Shown here: positions 37,751 through 48,314 of the stretch, in pieces
Position numbering within the stretch: position 1 is the first letter of the stretch
Layout: the number at the start of each line of letters is the position of its first letter
Assembly: GCA_026645945.1 (NCBI GenBank)
Contig: JAPKMO010000006.1
Location: 1 to 64,000 of the forward strand
Reading direction: 5' to 3'
Origin: Anaerolineae bacterium
Lineage (GTDB): Bacteria; Chloroflexota; Anaerolineae; Aggregatilineales; Phototrophicaceae
Length of the DNA: 64,000 bases
Program-made: the position numbers and the translations under genes
The notes under the pieces: generated by a model
What the model saw: only the letters and a program-made list of their open reading frames with translations
Databases searched by the model: none
Told to the model about the DNA's origin: nothing

Positions 37751-38548
37751 TGCCACCGCAAACACTTCGCGCTCGAAAAACCAGCGGAAGGGCGGCACTT
37801 TAAACGCCAGAACGCGCAGCCCGGCCAGAATCAGATTTTCCTGCCGGTGCTGCGGCGGGCTGTCCAGCCACACCTTTCCGGCAAAACCGGCCTGCCGCAG
37901 CACGCGCCCCAGGCTGCGAATGGACTGCTCGTTGACGTGGACGTGCTGGTTGACGGCCACGCCGAACTGGCGCGGGTCTTTCGGGTAGCGGTCGCCCTGT
38001 CCCATCAGCGTCCGCACCAGCCGCACCAGCGGGTAGGCGTAGCGGTCGTACCAGATGTTCGGCGCGGTGTGGATGATAAAGCGCCCGTCCGGCTTTAACA
38101 CGCGGTGGACTTCCAGCATGGCGGCGTGCAGTTCCCAGGGGTGCAGGTGTTCCACCACGTCGAACATCAGCACACGGTCGAAAACGCCGTTTGGGAAGGG
38201 CAGATATTTGGCGTCGGCCTGCATGACCGCCGTTTTGCCGGGGGCGATGCCCTCGACCGACTGGATGACATTCTGCGACATCCTGACGGCCACCGCCGCG
38301 TAATCAATGCCGTAGGCGTCCGCCCCCAGGCCGGCGCAGTGGCGCAGGATTTCGCCGCGCCCGCAGCCCACGTCCAGGATCGCCATGCCCGGCGACACTT
38401 CGGCCAGCTTAAAGGCAGCGGACAGCCGCCGGGAGAGGTGTTCGCCTTCGCTGGCGGTGAATTCGTCATAACCTTCACACGCCGTCAGAAAATATTCTTC
38501 CGTGTACAGTGTGGAGGGCAGCGGTTGTTGGTCGCGTTGGTCGTTCAA
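37739..38548 (-). CDS. Class I SAM-dependent methyltransferase
   Basis: MAILDVGCGRGEILRHCAGLGADAYGIDYA; FDRVLMFDVVEHLHPWELHAAMLEVHRVLKPDGRFIIHT. Confidence 0.9.
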   Translation of the reverse strand: MNDQRDQQPLPSTLYTEEYFLTACEGYDEFTASEGEHLSRRLSAAFKLAEVSPGMAILDVGCGRGEILRHCAGLGADAYGIDYAAVAVRMSQNVIQSVEGIAPGKTAVMQADAKYLPFPNGVFDRVLMFDVVEHLHPWELHAAMLEVHRVLKPDGRFIIHTAPNIWYDRYAYPLVRLVRTLMGQGDRYPKDPRQFGVAVNQHVHVNEQSIRSLGRVLRQAGFAGKVWLDSPPQHRQENLILAGLRVLAFKVPPFRWFFEREVFAVARKV

Positions 38549-38603
38549 AGTCTACTTGCCTGAAGCCATTGAGAATCAGTACCGGCGGATTCGCCCAATT
38601 ACA

Positions 38604-38690
38604 TTAAGAACCTCTCCATAAACCAATTGATCTGATGGCATAACAGTGGGCTTAAACCCACTGTCTGGTGGGTTTATGGATAAACTCTAA
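38604..38690 (-). repeat. Nested-palindrome interspersed element, copy C
   Basis: Reverse orientation; CATAAACC/GGTTTATG arm variant. Confidence 0.9.
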
Positions 38691-39011
38691 GGCGATTATA
38701 CAGTACCCGGCGCGCCATGCAACCGGAAAAGCGTCCTGATTCGCGGCAGCAGCCAGCATTTCGACCGGTGTGATCTGGGACATGGCGGTGTACCAGGACA
38801 CGCCGAGCGATGCCCTGGCGCGCAATGTGGTGAGTTTTGGCGTGGGCGCGGTGGTCGGCAAGCGGCTTATTCTACCAACGCGGTCCAGGGAAACCACCCC
38901 GTAACATTTTGTAAGAAAAAAATCAACGCTGCCCCACTAGACCTGTATGCTAATCTATGCCATGATAAAACTATAAAGCGGTCATTACTCCTTTTGTCGG
39001 AGGCCCGGGGC

Positions 39012-39536
39012 GTGGTCAAAACGATACGAGTCTTAAAACAGCGCGACTGGACGGAAGCCGAACTGAAAGCGGCCAACTTCCAGTATTATGCGGTTCGCAA
39101 ACGCCTGGTGATGGCGAAGATGTTGAAGGAAGCACAGGATATTGAAATTACGCTGGAAGTCCTGAGCGCCGATGAAGGCGACATCATCTGTTATAACCCC
39201 GGCAGCGTCCGCCTGGAACACCTGGAGGATTACGATCACTGGCCGGTGCGCCGCGATCTGTTCCGCGAGAACTACCGCCCCTGGGACGAAGCCGGCTGGC
39301 TGCCGAACCCGGCGGAAGAACACCTGCTGTTAAACGGCTGCCGCCCGTTTTATAAAGTCGTCGGCGTGTGGGCGCAGTATTTAACGCGCGCGCTGTATGT
39401 GCAGTCGTTGGAAAGCCCGCGCCCGGTGCTGGTTCCGCCGGGCCGCTGGTTGTGTGTGGGCGTGCGCGGCGAACCCTACCACATGAATGATGAGGAATTT
39501 CACAACCGTTACATGCTGACGCCGGAAACGTCATGA
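39012..39536 (+). CDS. Conserved-looking hypothetical protein
   Basis: Good ORF VKTIRVLKQRDWTEAELKAANFQYYAVRKRLVMAKML...; no family recognised. GTG start at 39012 is a guess within ORF 38994..39536. Confidence 0.55.
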   Translation: MVKTIRVLKQRDWTEAELKAANFQYYAVRKRLVMAKMLKEAQDIEITLEVLSADEGDIICYNPGSVRLEHLEDYDHWPVRRDLFRENYRPWDEAGWLPNPAEEHLLLNGCRPFYKVVGVWAQYLTRALYVQSLESPRPVLVPPGRWLCVGVRGEPYHMNDEEFHNRYMLTPETS

Positions 39537-39652
39537 GGCCCGGCGGTGCGCTGGCCGGCGGCCTCAATCGGCGGTAAACTCGTCGCCACCGGACAAGTTT
39601 TTTGCTGCGGCGCGCCCGCGCCCGCCGTTTTTTGCATCAAGGGATAAAAACG

Positions 39653-40987
39653 ATGTCTGATTTGTTGATTCGCAGCTGCCGCGTGCTGCAAATTGCCGCC
39701 CACGAACCACGCGCGGCGGTGTTAAACGGGCAGGATGTGATCGTGCGCGGCAGCCGCATCGAAGCCGTGCAGCCGACCGGCCAGGCCGACCCGTCGCACT
39801 TCGGCCAGGTGATCGAAGCTGGCGGCCTGCTGGCGATGCCCGGCCTCATCAACACCCACGCTCATGTGCCGATGGTCATCTTTCGCGGGCTGGCGGAGGA
39901 TGTATCCATCGAAAAGTGGTTTAACGATTATATGTGGCCGCTGGAAAGCAACCTCCAGCCGGACGACGTGTACTGGGGGATGCAGCTCGGCCTGGCGGAG
40001 ATGATTCGCGGCGGCGTGACCTCGGTGGCCGACCATTATTTTTATATGGATCGCGCGGCAGAGGCGGTCGAAACCGCCGGGACGCGGGCGCTGCTGGGCT
40101 GGGCGATCTTCGGCAGCGGCGGCACACAGGCGGTCGAACAGTCGGCGGCGTTCGTGCGCCGCTATCAGGGCGCGGCAGGCGGGCGCATCCGCACCTGGAT
40201 GGCTCCACACGCGCCTTACACCTGCGACGACGATTTTCTACGCGCCAGCGTGCGCCAGGCCGAACAGCTTGGCGTGGGTATCCACATCCACGTTTCCGAA
40301 ACGATGGGGCAAACCGAAGCCAGCCTGGAAAAACGCGGCCTGACGCCCATCCAGGTGCTTGAACAGACCGGCGTGCTGGACGTGCCGACGCTGCTGGCAC
40401 ATGTGGTCGGCGCGATGCCCGGCGACATGGCGATTCTGGCGCGGCGGACGACCGGCATCGCCCACGCGCCCAAAACGTACCTGAAGCTGGCGATGGGGAC
40501 GGCCCCGGTGCGCGCTTTCATCGGTCACGGCATCCCGGTCGGGCTGGCAACCGACGGCGCAGTGAGCAGCAATACGCTGGACATCTGGGAATCGCTGCGG
40601 CTGCTGGCGCTGACGCAGAAGCAGGAAGCCGGCTCGCCGGAAGCGATGACCATCCCGCAGACGCTGTTCATCGCCACGCGCCTCAGCGCCCGTGTATTCG
40701 GCCTGCCGGATGACCTGGGCGCAGTTGAGCCAGGCTATCTGGCGGATATCATCCTGGTGGATTTAAACGGGCTGCATCACCAGCCGCTCCACAGCCTGAC
40801 GACCAGCCTGGTGTACAACACGGCGGCGGGCGACGTGCGGACGGTCATCTGCGACGGCAAAATCATCATGCGCGACCGCCAACTGCTGACGCTGGACGAA
40901 AACGAAATCGTGGCCCAGGTGAACGCCGGCATGGCGCGGCTGTCCCAGCGCGTGCCAGACAAACGCATCCAGGTTTATAACCCGTAG
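39653..40987 (+). CDS. Amidohydrolase (MTA/SAH deaminase or chlorohydrolase type)
   Basis: MPGLINTHAHVPMVIFRGLAEDVSIEKWF; HIHVSETMGQTEASLEKRG; LATDGAVSSNTLDIWESLRLLAL. Confidence 0.9.
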   Translation: MSDLLIRSCRVLQIAAHEPRAAVLNGQDVIVRGSRIEAVQPTGQADPSHFGQVIEAGGLLAMPGLINTHAHVPMVIFRGLAEDVSIEKWFNDYMWPLESNLQPDDVYWGMQLGLAEMIRGGVTSVADHYFYMDRAAEAVETAGTRALLGWAIFGSGGTQAVEQSAAFVRRYQGAAGGRIRTWMAPHAPYTCDDDFLRASVRQAEQLGVGIHIHVSETMGQTEASLEKRGLTPIQVLEQTGVLDVPTLLAHVVGAMPGDMAILARRTTGIAHAPKTYLKLAMGTAPVRAFIGHGIPVGLATDGAVSSNTLDIWESLRLLALTQKQEAGSPEAMTIPQTLFIATRLSARVFGLPDDLGAVEPGYLADIILVDLNGLHHQPLHSLTTSLVYNTAAGDVRTVICDGKIIMRDRQLLTLDENEIVAQVNAGMARLSQRVPDKRIQVYNP

Positions 40988-40999
40988 GGGCGCACCCCC

Positions 41000-42133
41000 C
41001 TACTGCGCCGCCAGGCCGAAGCGCAGCCGTTCGTCCGGTGTCAGCGCCCGGATGAGGCAGCAGTCGCGGGCGAAGGCGACCAGCGCGTCCGGCTGCTGCC
41101 AGGCGAACCACTCCTGCACGATTCCACCACCGCTGACCAGCAGTAAAGCATCCCCGCCGGGCGACCAGTCGGCGCTCAGGAAGCCGATGTCCGGGCTGGT
41201 GATGCTCACCAGTTCGTTCCCGGTACGGACATCCCAGATGCGGGCGGTGCTGTCGGCACTGGCCGTGACGAGCCGCTGTCCATCCGGCGACCAGTCCAGG
41301 TTAATCACCAGGTCATCAAGCGCGCCGGTGACAGCCAGCAGGTCGCCACTGTAAGCATCCCACACGGCGGCGCGGTCGCCGATTTCCTGGCTCGTCACGC
41401 TGGCGGCGATTTTGCTGCCGTCTGGCGACCAGGCCAGCGCCAGGCCGATCAGGGTATCGTCGGATATAGTAAGCAGGGTTTCGCCCAGATTGGCATCGAG
41501 GATCACGATCTCTTGGGCGGGTGCTGCCGCGATCCGCCGTCCGTCGGGTGAATAACGCGCGTTAAAGATCGGGGAATCAGGGCTTTCGTAACGCGCCAGT
41601 TCCACGCCAGTGCGGGTATCCCACAATCGCGCGGTGAAATCGGCGCTGGCTGTGAGCGCGCGCGTGCCATCCGGCGAAAATGTGGCGTTAAAAACCATAT
41701 CCGTATGCCCATCGAACAGTTGCTGCAGGTGGCTGTTCAGCACGGCCAGCCCCAGCGCGCGTTCCGCCTGCCAGGTGGGCGGGAAGTTGGCGAGCGCCTC
41801 CACGCCCAGGATGACAGGGAGTTCCTGCTGGCTGCCGCTGAGTTCAAGCTGCGACTGCGCCGCCAGCGACAGCGACAGCGACCGTTTGCCCAGCAAGACG
41901 GCGGTCGCTTCGGCGGCCTGGGCGGCGGCCGAACGCACCGAGTCCGGGCTGATGATAAACAGGAAGTTGTCGGCGGCTTCGATGCCGGCGCAAATCTCTT
42001 GCCACCAGTCGGCGGTCAGCGGGATATCCTCCCAGTCAATCCAGATGTCCCGCCCCTGCTCGGTCAGCGCCTGGTGCAGCCGCCGCACGAAATCCGCATC
42101 TTTACGCGAATACGAGATAAACACGTCCGCCAT
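41000..42133 (-). CDS. TIR domain (apparently truncated) fused to WD40 repeats
   Basis: MADVFISYSRKDADFVRRLHQALTEQGRDIWIDWEDIPLTADWWQEICAGIEAADNFLFIISPDSV then AAQSQLELSGSQQELPVILGVEAL and WD40 units. Confidence 0.8.
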   Translation of the reverse strand: MADVFISYSRKDADFVRRLHQALTEQGRDIWIDWEDIPLTADWWQEICAGIEAADNFLFIISPDSVRSAAAQAAEATAVLLGKRSLSLSLAAQSQLELSGSQQELPVILGVEALANFPPTWQAERALGLAVLNSHLQQLFDGHTDMVFNATFSPDGTRALTASADFTARLWDTRTGVELARYESPDSPIFNARYSPDGRRIAAAPAQEIVILDANLGETLLTISDDTLIGLALAWSPDGSKIAASVTSQEIGDRAAVWDAYSGDLLAVTGALDDLVINLDWSPDGQRLVTASADSTARIWDVRTGNELVSITSPDIGFLSADWSPGGDALLLVSGGGIVQEWFAWQQPDALVAFARDCCLIRALTPDERLRFGLAAQ

Positions 42134-42153
42134 ACATCCCTCCACCCGTGCAT

Positions 42154-42249
42154 TTAAGAGTTTATCCGTAAACCCACCAGACAGTGGGCTTAAGCCCACT
42201 GTTCTGCTATCAGATCAATCAGATCAATCGGTTTACGGATAGATACTTA
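42154..42249 (+). repeat. Nested-palindrome interspersed element, copy D
   Basis: Same consensus with internal 9-bp duplication (ATCAGATCAATCAGATCA). Confidence 0.9.
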
Positions 42250-42365
42250 GTGTAATATTATAATAACAGGCAGCGAGCGGCGGCAAAGCTGGGGGGATGT
42301 TCAGGATTTCCCCTTTCGTTTTGTTACGATTAACCGCCTCGCATTTTCGTTTTCCAGGTATTCGC

Positions 42366-42402
42366 AACAACTCGGAACTCTGAACCTGGAACTCGAAACA
42401 CA
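42366..42402. repeat. Heptanucleotide-periodic array (ACTCGGA family)
   Basis: ACTCGGA ACTCTGA ACCTGGA ACTCGAA ACACAG. Confidence 0.65.
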
Positions 42403-42527
42403 GCGCAGCCCGAATGTTATGCTTAAATACCGATGGATGACACATTGTAGCCGGCGTTTTTAGCGTTACAATGCTATGAGGAACAGGCCGTGCCTGGATG
42501 CAGAAAAATCTGAAAGGATATTTACCC

Positions 42528-45269
42528 ATGCAAGAGACAACCGCGCCAATCGTCATCCCCGACGTTGGGCGCGCCCCCTATAAACATCAGACTCTCGATG
42601 CCATCTTCCGCCCCAAAAACGTGGCCGTCATCGGCGCGACGGAAAACCTCGGTTCGGTCGGGCGCACAATCATGTGGAATCTCATCACCAACCCATTTGG
42701 CGGCGCGGTATTTCCGATCAACCCCAAACGCCCCAGCGTGCTGGGTGTCAAGGCTTACCCGGATATTCAGTCCGTCCCCGACCAGGTTGATCTGGCTGTG
42801 CTGGTGACACCGGCCAAAGCCGTGCCGTCCCTGATAAAAGACTGCGTAGACCTGGGCATTCCGGGCGCGATCATCATCTCCGCCGGTTTTAAGGAAATCG
42901 GCCCGGAGGGCGCGGCGCTGGAACACCAGATCATGGAATACGCCGAGGGCAAAATGCGTATCGTCGGGCCAAACTGCCTGGGCGTGATGATGCCCTATTA
43001 CGGCCTCAACGCCACCTTCGCCGCCCGCATGGCGCTAAAGGGCAATGTCGGCTTCATCAGCCAGTCCGGCGCGCTGTGTACGTCGGTGCTGGACTGGAGC
43101 TTTACCGAAAACGTCGGTTTCAGCGCCTTTATCTCCATCGGCTCGATGCTGGACGTGGACTGGGGCGACCTGATTTATTACCTGGGCGACGACCCGAACA
43201 CCCAGAGTATCGTCATTTACATGGAGGCTATCGGCAACGCCCGCTCGTTTTTGTCCGCCGCGCGGGAAGTCGCCCTCAGCAAACCGATTATCGTCATTAA
43301 AGCGGGCCGCACCGAAGCCGCCGCCCAGGCCGCTGCTTCGCATACCGGCGCGCTGACCGGCAGCGACGAAGTGCTGGAAGCCGCCTTCCGGCGCGTGGGC
43401 GTGCTGCGCGTGGACAGCGTGGCGGATGTTTTTTCGACCGTTGAAGTGCTGGCGAAACAGCCGCGCCCGGCAGGCCGCCGCCTGACCATCCTCACCAATG
43501 CCGGCGGCCCCGGCGTGCTGGCGACCGACGCGCTCATCACCGAAGGCGGCGAGCTGACCGCTATTTCGCCCCAGACCATGAGCGAGCTGAACGCCTTCCT
43601 GCCCGGCCCCTGGAGTCATGGCAACCCGATTGACATCCTGGGCGATGCCAGCCCGGAGCGTTACGCCCAGGCGTTGGAGATCGCCGCGCGCGACCCCAAC
43701 AGCGACGGCCTGCTGGTCATCCTCACGCCGCAGGCCATGACCGACCCCACCCAAACCGCCGAACACCTCAAACCCTACGCGCAGATCAAAGGCAAGCCGG
43801 TGCTGGCAAGCTGGATGGGCGGCGAGGACGTGGCCGAGGGTGTGAAAATCCTCAACCGCGCCAACATCCCCACTTTCGCTTACCCGGACACAGCCACCCG
43901 CGTTTTTAACAATATGTGGCGGCTGACCTACAACATGCGCGGCCTGTACGAAACGCCCATCCTGCCGCCCGGCTCTGAGGAGCAGGACGCCAAACGGGCG
44001 CGGGTGGAACAGATCATCACTGACGCGCGCCGGCAGGGACGCACCATCCTGACGGAAGCCGAATCGAAAGAAATCCTGGCCGCCTACGACATCCCGACTG
44101 TGCCGATGGCGCTGGCCGCCGGCGAGGACGACGCGGTGGCCGCCGCCGACCAGATGGGCTACCCGGTGGTGCTGAAACTGCATTCCGAAACCATCACCCA
44201 CAAAACCGATGTGGGCGGCGTGAAGCTGAACTTGAACAGCGCCGAAGCCGTGCGCGAAGCCTTCCGCGCCATCCAGACGGCGGTCACGCAGAAGGCCAGC
44301 GCCAGCGACTTTCTGGGTGTTTCTGTCCAGCCGATGATTAAACTGGACGGTTACGAACTCATCATCGGGGCCAGCCCCGACCCGCAGTTCGGGCCGGTGC
44401 TGCTGTTCGGCATGGGCGGCACGCTGGTGGAGGTGTTTAAAGACCGGGCGCTGGCGCTGCCGCCGCTGAATACCACGCTGGCGCGCCGCATGATGGAGCA
44501 GACCACCATCTACAAGGCGCTGAAGGGCGTGCGCGGCAAACCACCGGTAGACCTGCCGGGGCTGGAGCGGCTGATGGTGCGCTTCAGCCAGTTGGTGGTG
44601 GAGCAGCCCTGGATTAAAGAGATTGACATCAACCCGCTGCTGGCCTCGCCGGAGCGGCTGACGGCGCTGGATGCCCGTGTGGTGCTGTACGGGCCGGAAG
44701 TGACCGAGGATAAACTGCCCAAACTGGCGATCCGTCCCTATCCGTCGCAGTACATCAAACCCTGGACGATGAAAGACGGCAGCGAGATTCTCATCCGTCC
44801 GATTCGCCCGGAAGACGAGCCGCTGATGGTCAAGTTCCACGAAACGCTGTCGGAACGCAGCGTTTACCTGCGCTATTTTTACCCGATGAAACTCAGCCAG
44901 CGCATCGAACACGAACGGCTGATTCGCATCTGCTTTATTGACTACGACCGCGAAATGGCGCTGGTGGCGGAAAATACTAACCCGGCCACTAAAGACCAGC
45001 AGATCATCGCGGCGGCGCGGCTCATCAAAATTCACGGCACGCGCGAGGCGGAATTTGCCATTCTGGTAGCGGACGCTTACCAGCGGCGCGGCCTGGGTAC
45101 GGAGCTGCTCCAGCGGCTGCTGGAAGTGGGCCGCCAGGAAGGGGTGGGGCGGATCGTCGGCACGATTATCGGCGACAACGTGGAGATGCGCCGCGTGTGC
45201 GAGCGGCTGGGCTTCCAGCTTCAAGGCACGCCCAAAGATGGCACGATGCGTATCGCCATTGACCTTTGA
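42528..45269 (+). CDS. ADP-forming acyl/acetyl-CoA synthetase fused to C-terminal GNAT acetyltransferase (Pat-like)
   Basis: CoA-binding [40 protein letters not shown]-grasp [62 protein letters not shown]. Confidence 0.92.
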   Translation: MQETTAPIVIPDVGRAPYKHQTLDAIFRPKNVAVIGATENLGSVGRTIMWNLITNPFGGAVFPINPKRPSVLGVKAYPDIQSVPDQVDLAVLVTPAKAVPSLIKDCVDLGIPGAIIISAGFKEIGPEGAALEHQIMEYAEGKMRIVGPNCLGVMMPYYGLNATFAARMALKGNVGFISQSGALCTSVLDWSFTENVGFSAFISIGSMLDVDWGDLIYYLGDDPNTQSIVIYMEAIGNARSFLSAAREVALSKPIIVIKAGRTEAAAQAAASHTGALTGSDEVLEAAFRRVGVLRVDSVADVFSTVEVLAKQPRPAGRRLTILTNAGGPGVLATDALITEGGELTAISPQTMSELNAFLPGPWSHGNPIDILGDASPERYAQALEIAARDPNSDGLLVILTPQAMTDPTQTAEHLKPYAQIKGKPVLASWMGGEDVAEGVKILNRANIPTFAYPDTATRVFNNMWRLTYNMRGLYETPILPPGSEEQDAKRARVEQIITDARRQGRTILTEAESKEILAAYDIPTVPMALAAGEDDAVAAADQMGYPVVLKLHSETITHKTDVGGVKLNLNSAEAVREAFRAIQTAVTQKASASDFLGVSVQPMIKLDGYELIIGASPDPQFGPVLLFGMGGTLVEVFKDRALALPPLNTTLARRMMEQTTIYKALKGVRGKPPVDLPGLERLMVRFSQLVVEQPWIKEIDINPLLASPERLTALDARVVLYGPEVTEDKLPKLAIRPYPSQYIKPWTMKDGSEILIRPIRPEDEPLMVKFHETLSERSVYLRYFYPMKLSQRIEHERLIRICFIDYDREMALVAENTNPATKDQQIIAAARLIKIHGTREAEFAILVADAYQRRGLGTELLQRLLEVGRQEGVGRIVGTIIGDNVEMRRVCERLGFQLQGTPKDGTMRIAIDL

Positions 45270-45491
45270 CCCCCCCAACCTCCTCCCCTCGGGGGCCATG
45301 CGTTCCCATTCGGGCCGCCGAATTCCGAGAGGCGGCTTAATGTGAGTCTCACTCCCCCTTTCTCCATGCGCGTGAATGGGGAAAGGGGACCCGGGGGGAT
45401 AGGGGTTAACGTGACGCGAAATTACAGTTTGCTGGTAAGCCCTGTAATCCCCGGCGGCTGTTTTTGCCGCGTCCGGGCCGGGGGATTATAC

Positions 45492-45577
45492 TAAGTATCT
45501 ATCCATAAACCGATTGATCTGATAGCAGAACAGTGGGCTTAAGCCCACTGTCTGGTGGGTTTACGGATAAACTCTAA
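45492..45577 (-). repeat. Nested-palindrome interspersed element, copy E
   Basis: Reverse orientation of consensus. Confidence 0.9.
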
Positions 45578-45603
45578 CTGCGCTTCATTTCCAGGGGGAA
45601 ATT

Positions 45604-46535
45604 ATGAACGACAGCGAACGTTTTTCAGACGGCCTTTCCAGAGCGACGACGACTTCTGGAAGGTGCGCCAGTTTTTGATCGAAACCTATCCCATCACCCC
45701 ACCTGACCTGAACCGGGAAATCCGCGGCTGGGAAGGCGCACGCTTCCACAACCAGGACGCGGCGCTCGACCCCGGATGGGCGGCACAGATTCATCTGTGG
45801 GAAACCGAAGCCGGAAAGCTGGTGGGGGTAGTCAACCCCGGCGGCAGCGGCGAGGCACATTTGCAGGTGCATCCCGACTACCGCCACCGAATCGAAGATG
45901 AGATGATCGCCTGGGCGGAGGCGCACCTGGCCGTGCCGACCGAGGACGGGCAGCGCCGCCTGCATGTGTGCGTTATGGAATACGACGTCCTGCGCCGCTG
46001 CCTGCTGGAGGCGCGCGGCTACCAGAAAACCGCTTGGGGCGGCATGAGCCGCCGGCTGCGACTGGGCGGCCAGCCGCTGCCTGAACCGGCGCTGGCTGAA
46101 GGGTACGTTCTGCGCGCGCTGCGCCCCGGCGACGAAGGCGACTGCCAGCGTATCGCCGATGTGTTAAACGCCGCTTTCAACCGCGACTTCCATACCGCAC
46201 AGGAGTTCCACACTTTCGCCACCACTGCGCCGTCCTTTCGTTACGACCTGCATCTGGTGGCCGAAGCGCCCGATGGTGCGTTTGCGGCGCACGTGGGCAT
46301 CACCTATGACGAAACCAACCGGCGCGGCATCTTCGAGCCGGTCTGCACTCACCCAGCGCACCGCCGCAAGGGGCTGGCACAGGCGCTGATGTTTGAAGGA
46401 CTGCGCCGGTTGAAGGCGCTGGGCGCACTGCACGTTTACGTCGGCACGGGCGACGCGGCTGCCGCCAACGCGCTGTACGAGGCGGTCGGTTTCACCGAGG
46501 CGTGCCGGGAGTTCATCTGGCAGAAGATTTTTTAG
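45604..46535 (+). pseudogene. GNAT-family acetyltransferase, start codon out of frame by one base (T5 run)
   Basis: RBS AGGGGGAAATT + ATG (45604) reads MNDSERFSDG.. out of frame; the GNAT body (FFRRPFQSDDDFWKVRQFL...HPAHRRKGLAQALMFEGLRRL) is in the 45555 frame. Confidence 0.75.
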
Positions 46536-46635
46536 CCGTTTCAAGGGCCGTCGTGTGGTGTTTTTAGCGTTAGGCAGCCTTTAGGCCGTTTGTTATACCA
46601 TTCACAAAATGGAGGATTAAAAACAGGATAACACC

Positions 46636-48222
46636 GTGAAACGCACGCAACTGGCATTGATGTTGATTCCACTGGCGCTGGCGCTGCTGGGGCTGTTGGG
46701 GCTGGCGGGCATCGGCGGTATATCGGTCGCCCGGCGTTTGCAGCAGTGGGCCGCCGACCGCCAGCCGCCCACCAATTTCCGCGTGCTGGTTCATCCCGGT
46801 TTCGTGGCCGAGGCAGCCGCCAAAGCCGCCGGCGCGAATATCCCGACCAGCGTCACCTTTGGGCCGGACGAACGGCTGTACGTGTTGGACGCCGGCGGCC
46901 ACATCTTTCGTTTTCAGGATGCCGACGGCGACGGCCTGGCTGAAACGCAGGAAATCCTGTACGACAACCCCGGCGGGCGCATCGCGCACAGCGTCGGCCT
47001 CACCTTCCGCGACGACGGCCTGATGTATATCTCGTATGGCGGGCATATCGCCACCCTGGAAGACCGCGACGGCGACGGCAAACTGGACACCCTGACGAAC
47101 ATCGTGGAAGGGCTGCCGACGCTGCAATTCCCCGATCACTCCAACAACGGCATCGCCTTCGGGCCGGACGGCAAGCTGTATGTGGGCGTCGGCGCGACCA
47201 CCGATCACGGGCCGCTGAGCGACGACCCTTACGAAGCGCGCATCCTGCGGATGAACCCCGACGGCAGCGAACTGGAAACCTTCGCCACCGGCTTCCGCAA
47301 CCCTTACGATCTGGTGTTTTCGCCGGAAGGCGACCTGTTCACGTCCGACAACAATCCGAGCGAGTTCAGCCGGATGATGCCGTACATGCCGCCGGAGGAG
47401 ATCAACCATGTACAGCAGGGGCGGGATTACGGCTTCCCCACCTATTATGGCCGCCCGCCGGGGGACGTAACCTGGCCGGATGTCGAGCCGCCCATCACCG
47501 ATCTGTACGCGGCAGTCGGCAGCGCCGGCATCACCTATTATGCCGATGGCCCGTTCCCGGAAAAATATCACAACGGCCTGTTCCTGGCGCAGTGGGGGAC
47601 GGGCGCGAACGTGGCGCTTGACCGGGGCATTTCTAACGGCCAGAACATCATCTTCGTTTCGCTGACGCCGACCGAGGATGGCACGTTTACGGCGGAATGG
47701 GAAGTTTTCGCCGATTTTAATCTGGGGCTGGGCAACTACCGCCCGGTGGATGTCACCGTCGGGCCGGATGGCGCGCTGTACGTGCTGGAATGGAGTACCG
47801 CGACGGTATACCGCATCCGCTACGACGAGGAAATCGCCGCCCGCCTGGCGGCGGCCACGCCCACGCCTTCGCCGCTGCCCGCCATTTTGCCGGAGTATCC
47901 CGCCGAACTGGTCGCCAGGGGCGAGGTGATTTACAACAGCGGCGCGGAAAACACGCCCGCCTGCGCCACCTGCCACCTGCTCGACCCTACCATGAACGGC
48001 CTGGGGCCGTCACTGCTGGGAATATACCGGGTCGCCGGGTCGCGCGTGCCGGGCATGAACGCCGAGGCTTACGTGCGCCAGTCCATCGTAGAGCCGAACG
48101 CTTACATCGTGCCGAATTACAGCGCCAACTATATGTACCAGCTTTACGGCTCGGCGCTGCGGCCCGACCAGATTGACGCGCTAGTGGCCTACGTGCTGAC
48201 GCTTCCGGAGCAGCCGAAATAA
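46636..48222 (+). CDS. PQQ-dependent sugar dehydrogenase-like beta-propeller fused to cytochrome c
   Basis: NHVQQGRDYGFPTYYG, NGIAFGPDGKLYVGVGATTDHGPLSDDPYEARILRMNPDGSELETFATGFRNPYDL; C-terminal CATCH heme motif. Confidence 0.88.
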   Translation: MKRTQLALMLIPLALALLGLLGLAGIGGISVARRLQQWAADRQPPTNFRVLVHPGFVAEAAAKAAGANIPTSVTFGPDERLYVLDAGGHIFRFQDADGDGLAETQEILYDNPGGRIAHSVGLTFRDDGLMYISYGGHIATLEDRDGDGKLDTLTNIVEGLPTLQFPDHSNNGIAFGPDGKLYVGVGATTDHGPLSDDPYEARILRMNPDGSELETFATGFRNPYDLVFSPEGDLFTSDNNPSEFSRMMPYMPPEEINHVQQGRDYGFPTYYGRPPGDVTWPDVEPPITDLYAAVGSAGITYYADGPFPEKYHNGLFLAQWGTGANVALDRGISNGQNIIFVSLTPTEDGTFTAEWEVFADFNLGLGNYRPVDVTVGPDGALYVLEWSTATVYRIRYDEEIAARLAAATPTPSPLPAILPEYPAELVARGEVIYNSGAENTPACATCHLLDPTMNGLGPSLLGIYRVAGSRVPGMNAEAYVRQSIVEPNAYIVPNYSANYMYQLYGSALRPDQIDALVAYVLTLPEQPK

Positions 48223-48257
48223 GGTCATACGAACCGGCCTGTAATCACGATAGAATA

Positions 48258-48297
48258 GGGGAGGCGCGGGATTTTTCCGCCGCCTCCCCACTTTTTA
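48258..48297 (+). terminator. Rho-independent terminator
   Basis: GGGGAGGCG N14 CGCCTCCCC ACTTTTT. Confidence 0.75.
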
Positions 48298-48314
48298 AAA
48301 ATAGGAGTATTTTT

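Noticed and set aside
42154-42249. Short N-terminal ORF extension MGLSPLSGGFTDKLLN seen in two ORFs as a shared leader peptide
   Set aside because: It is only the translation of the repeat element upstream of the real start codons.
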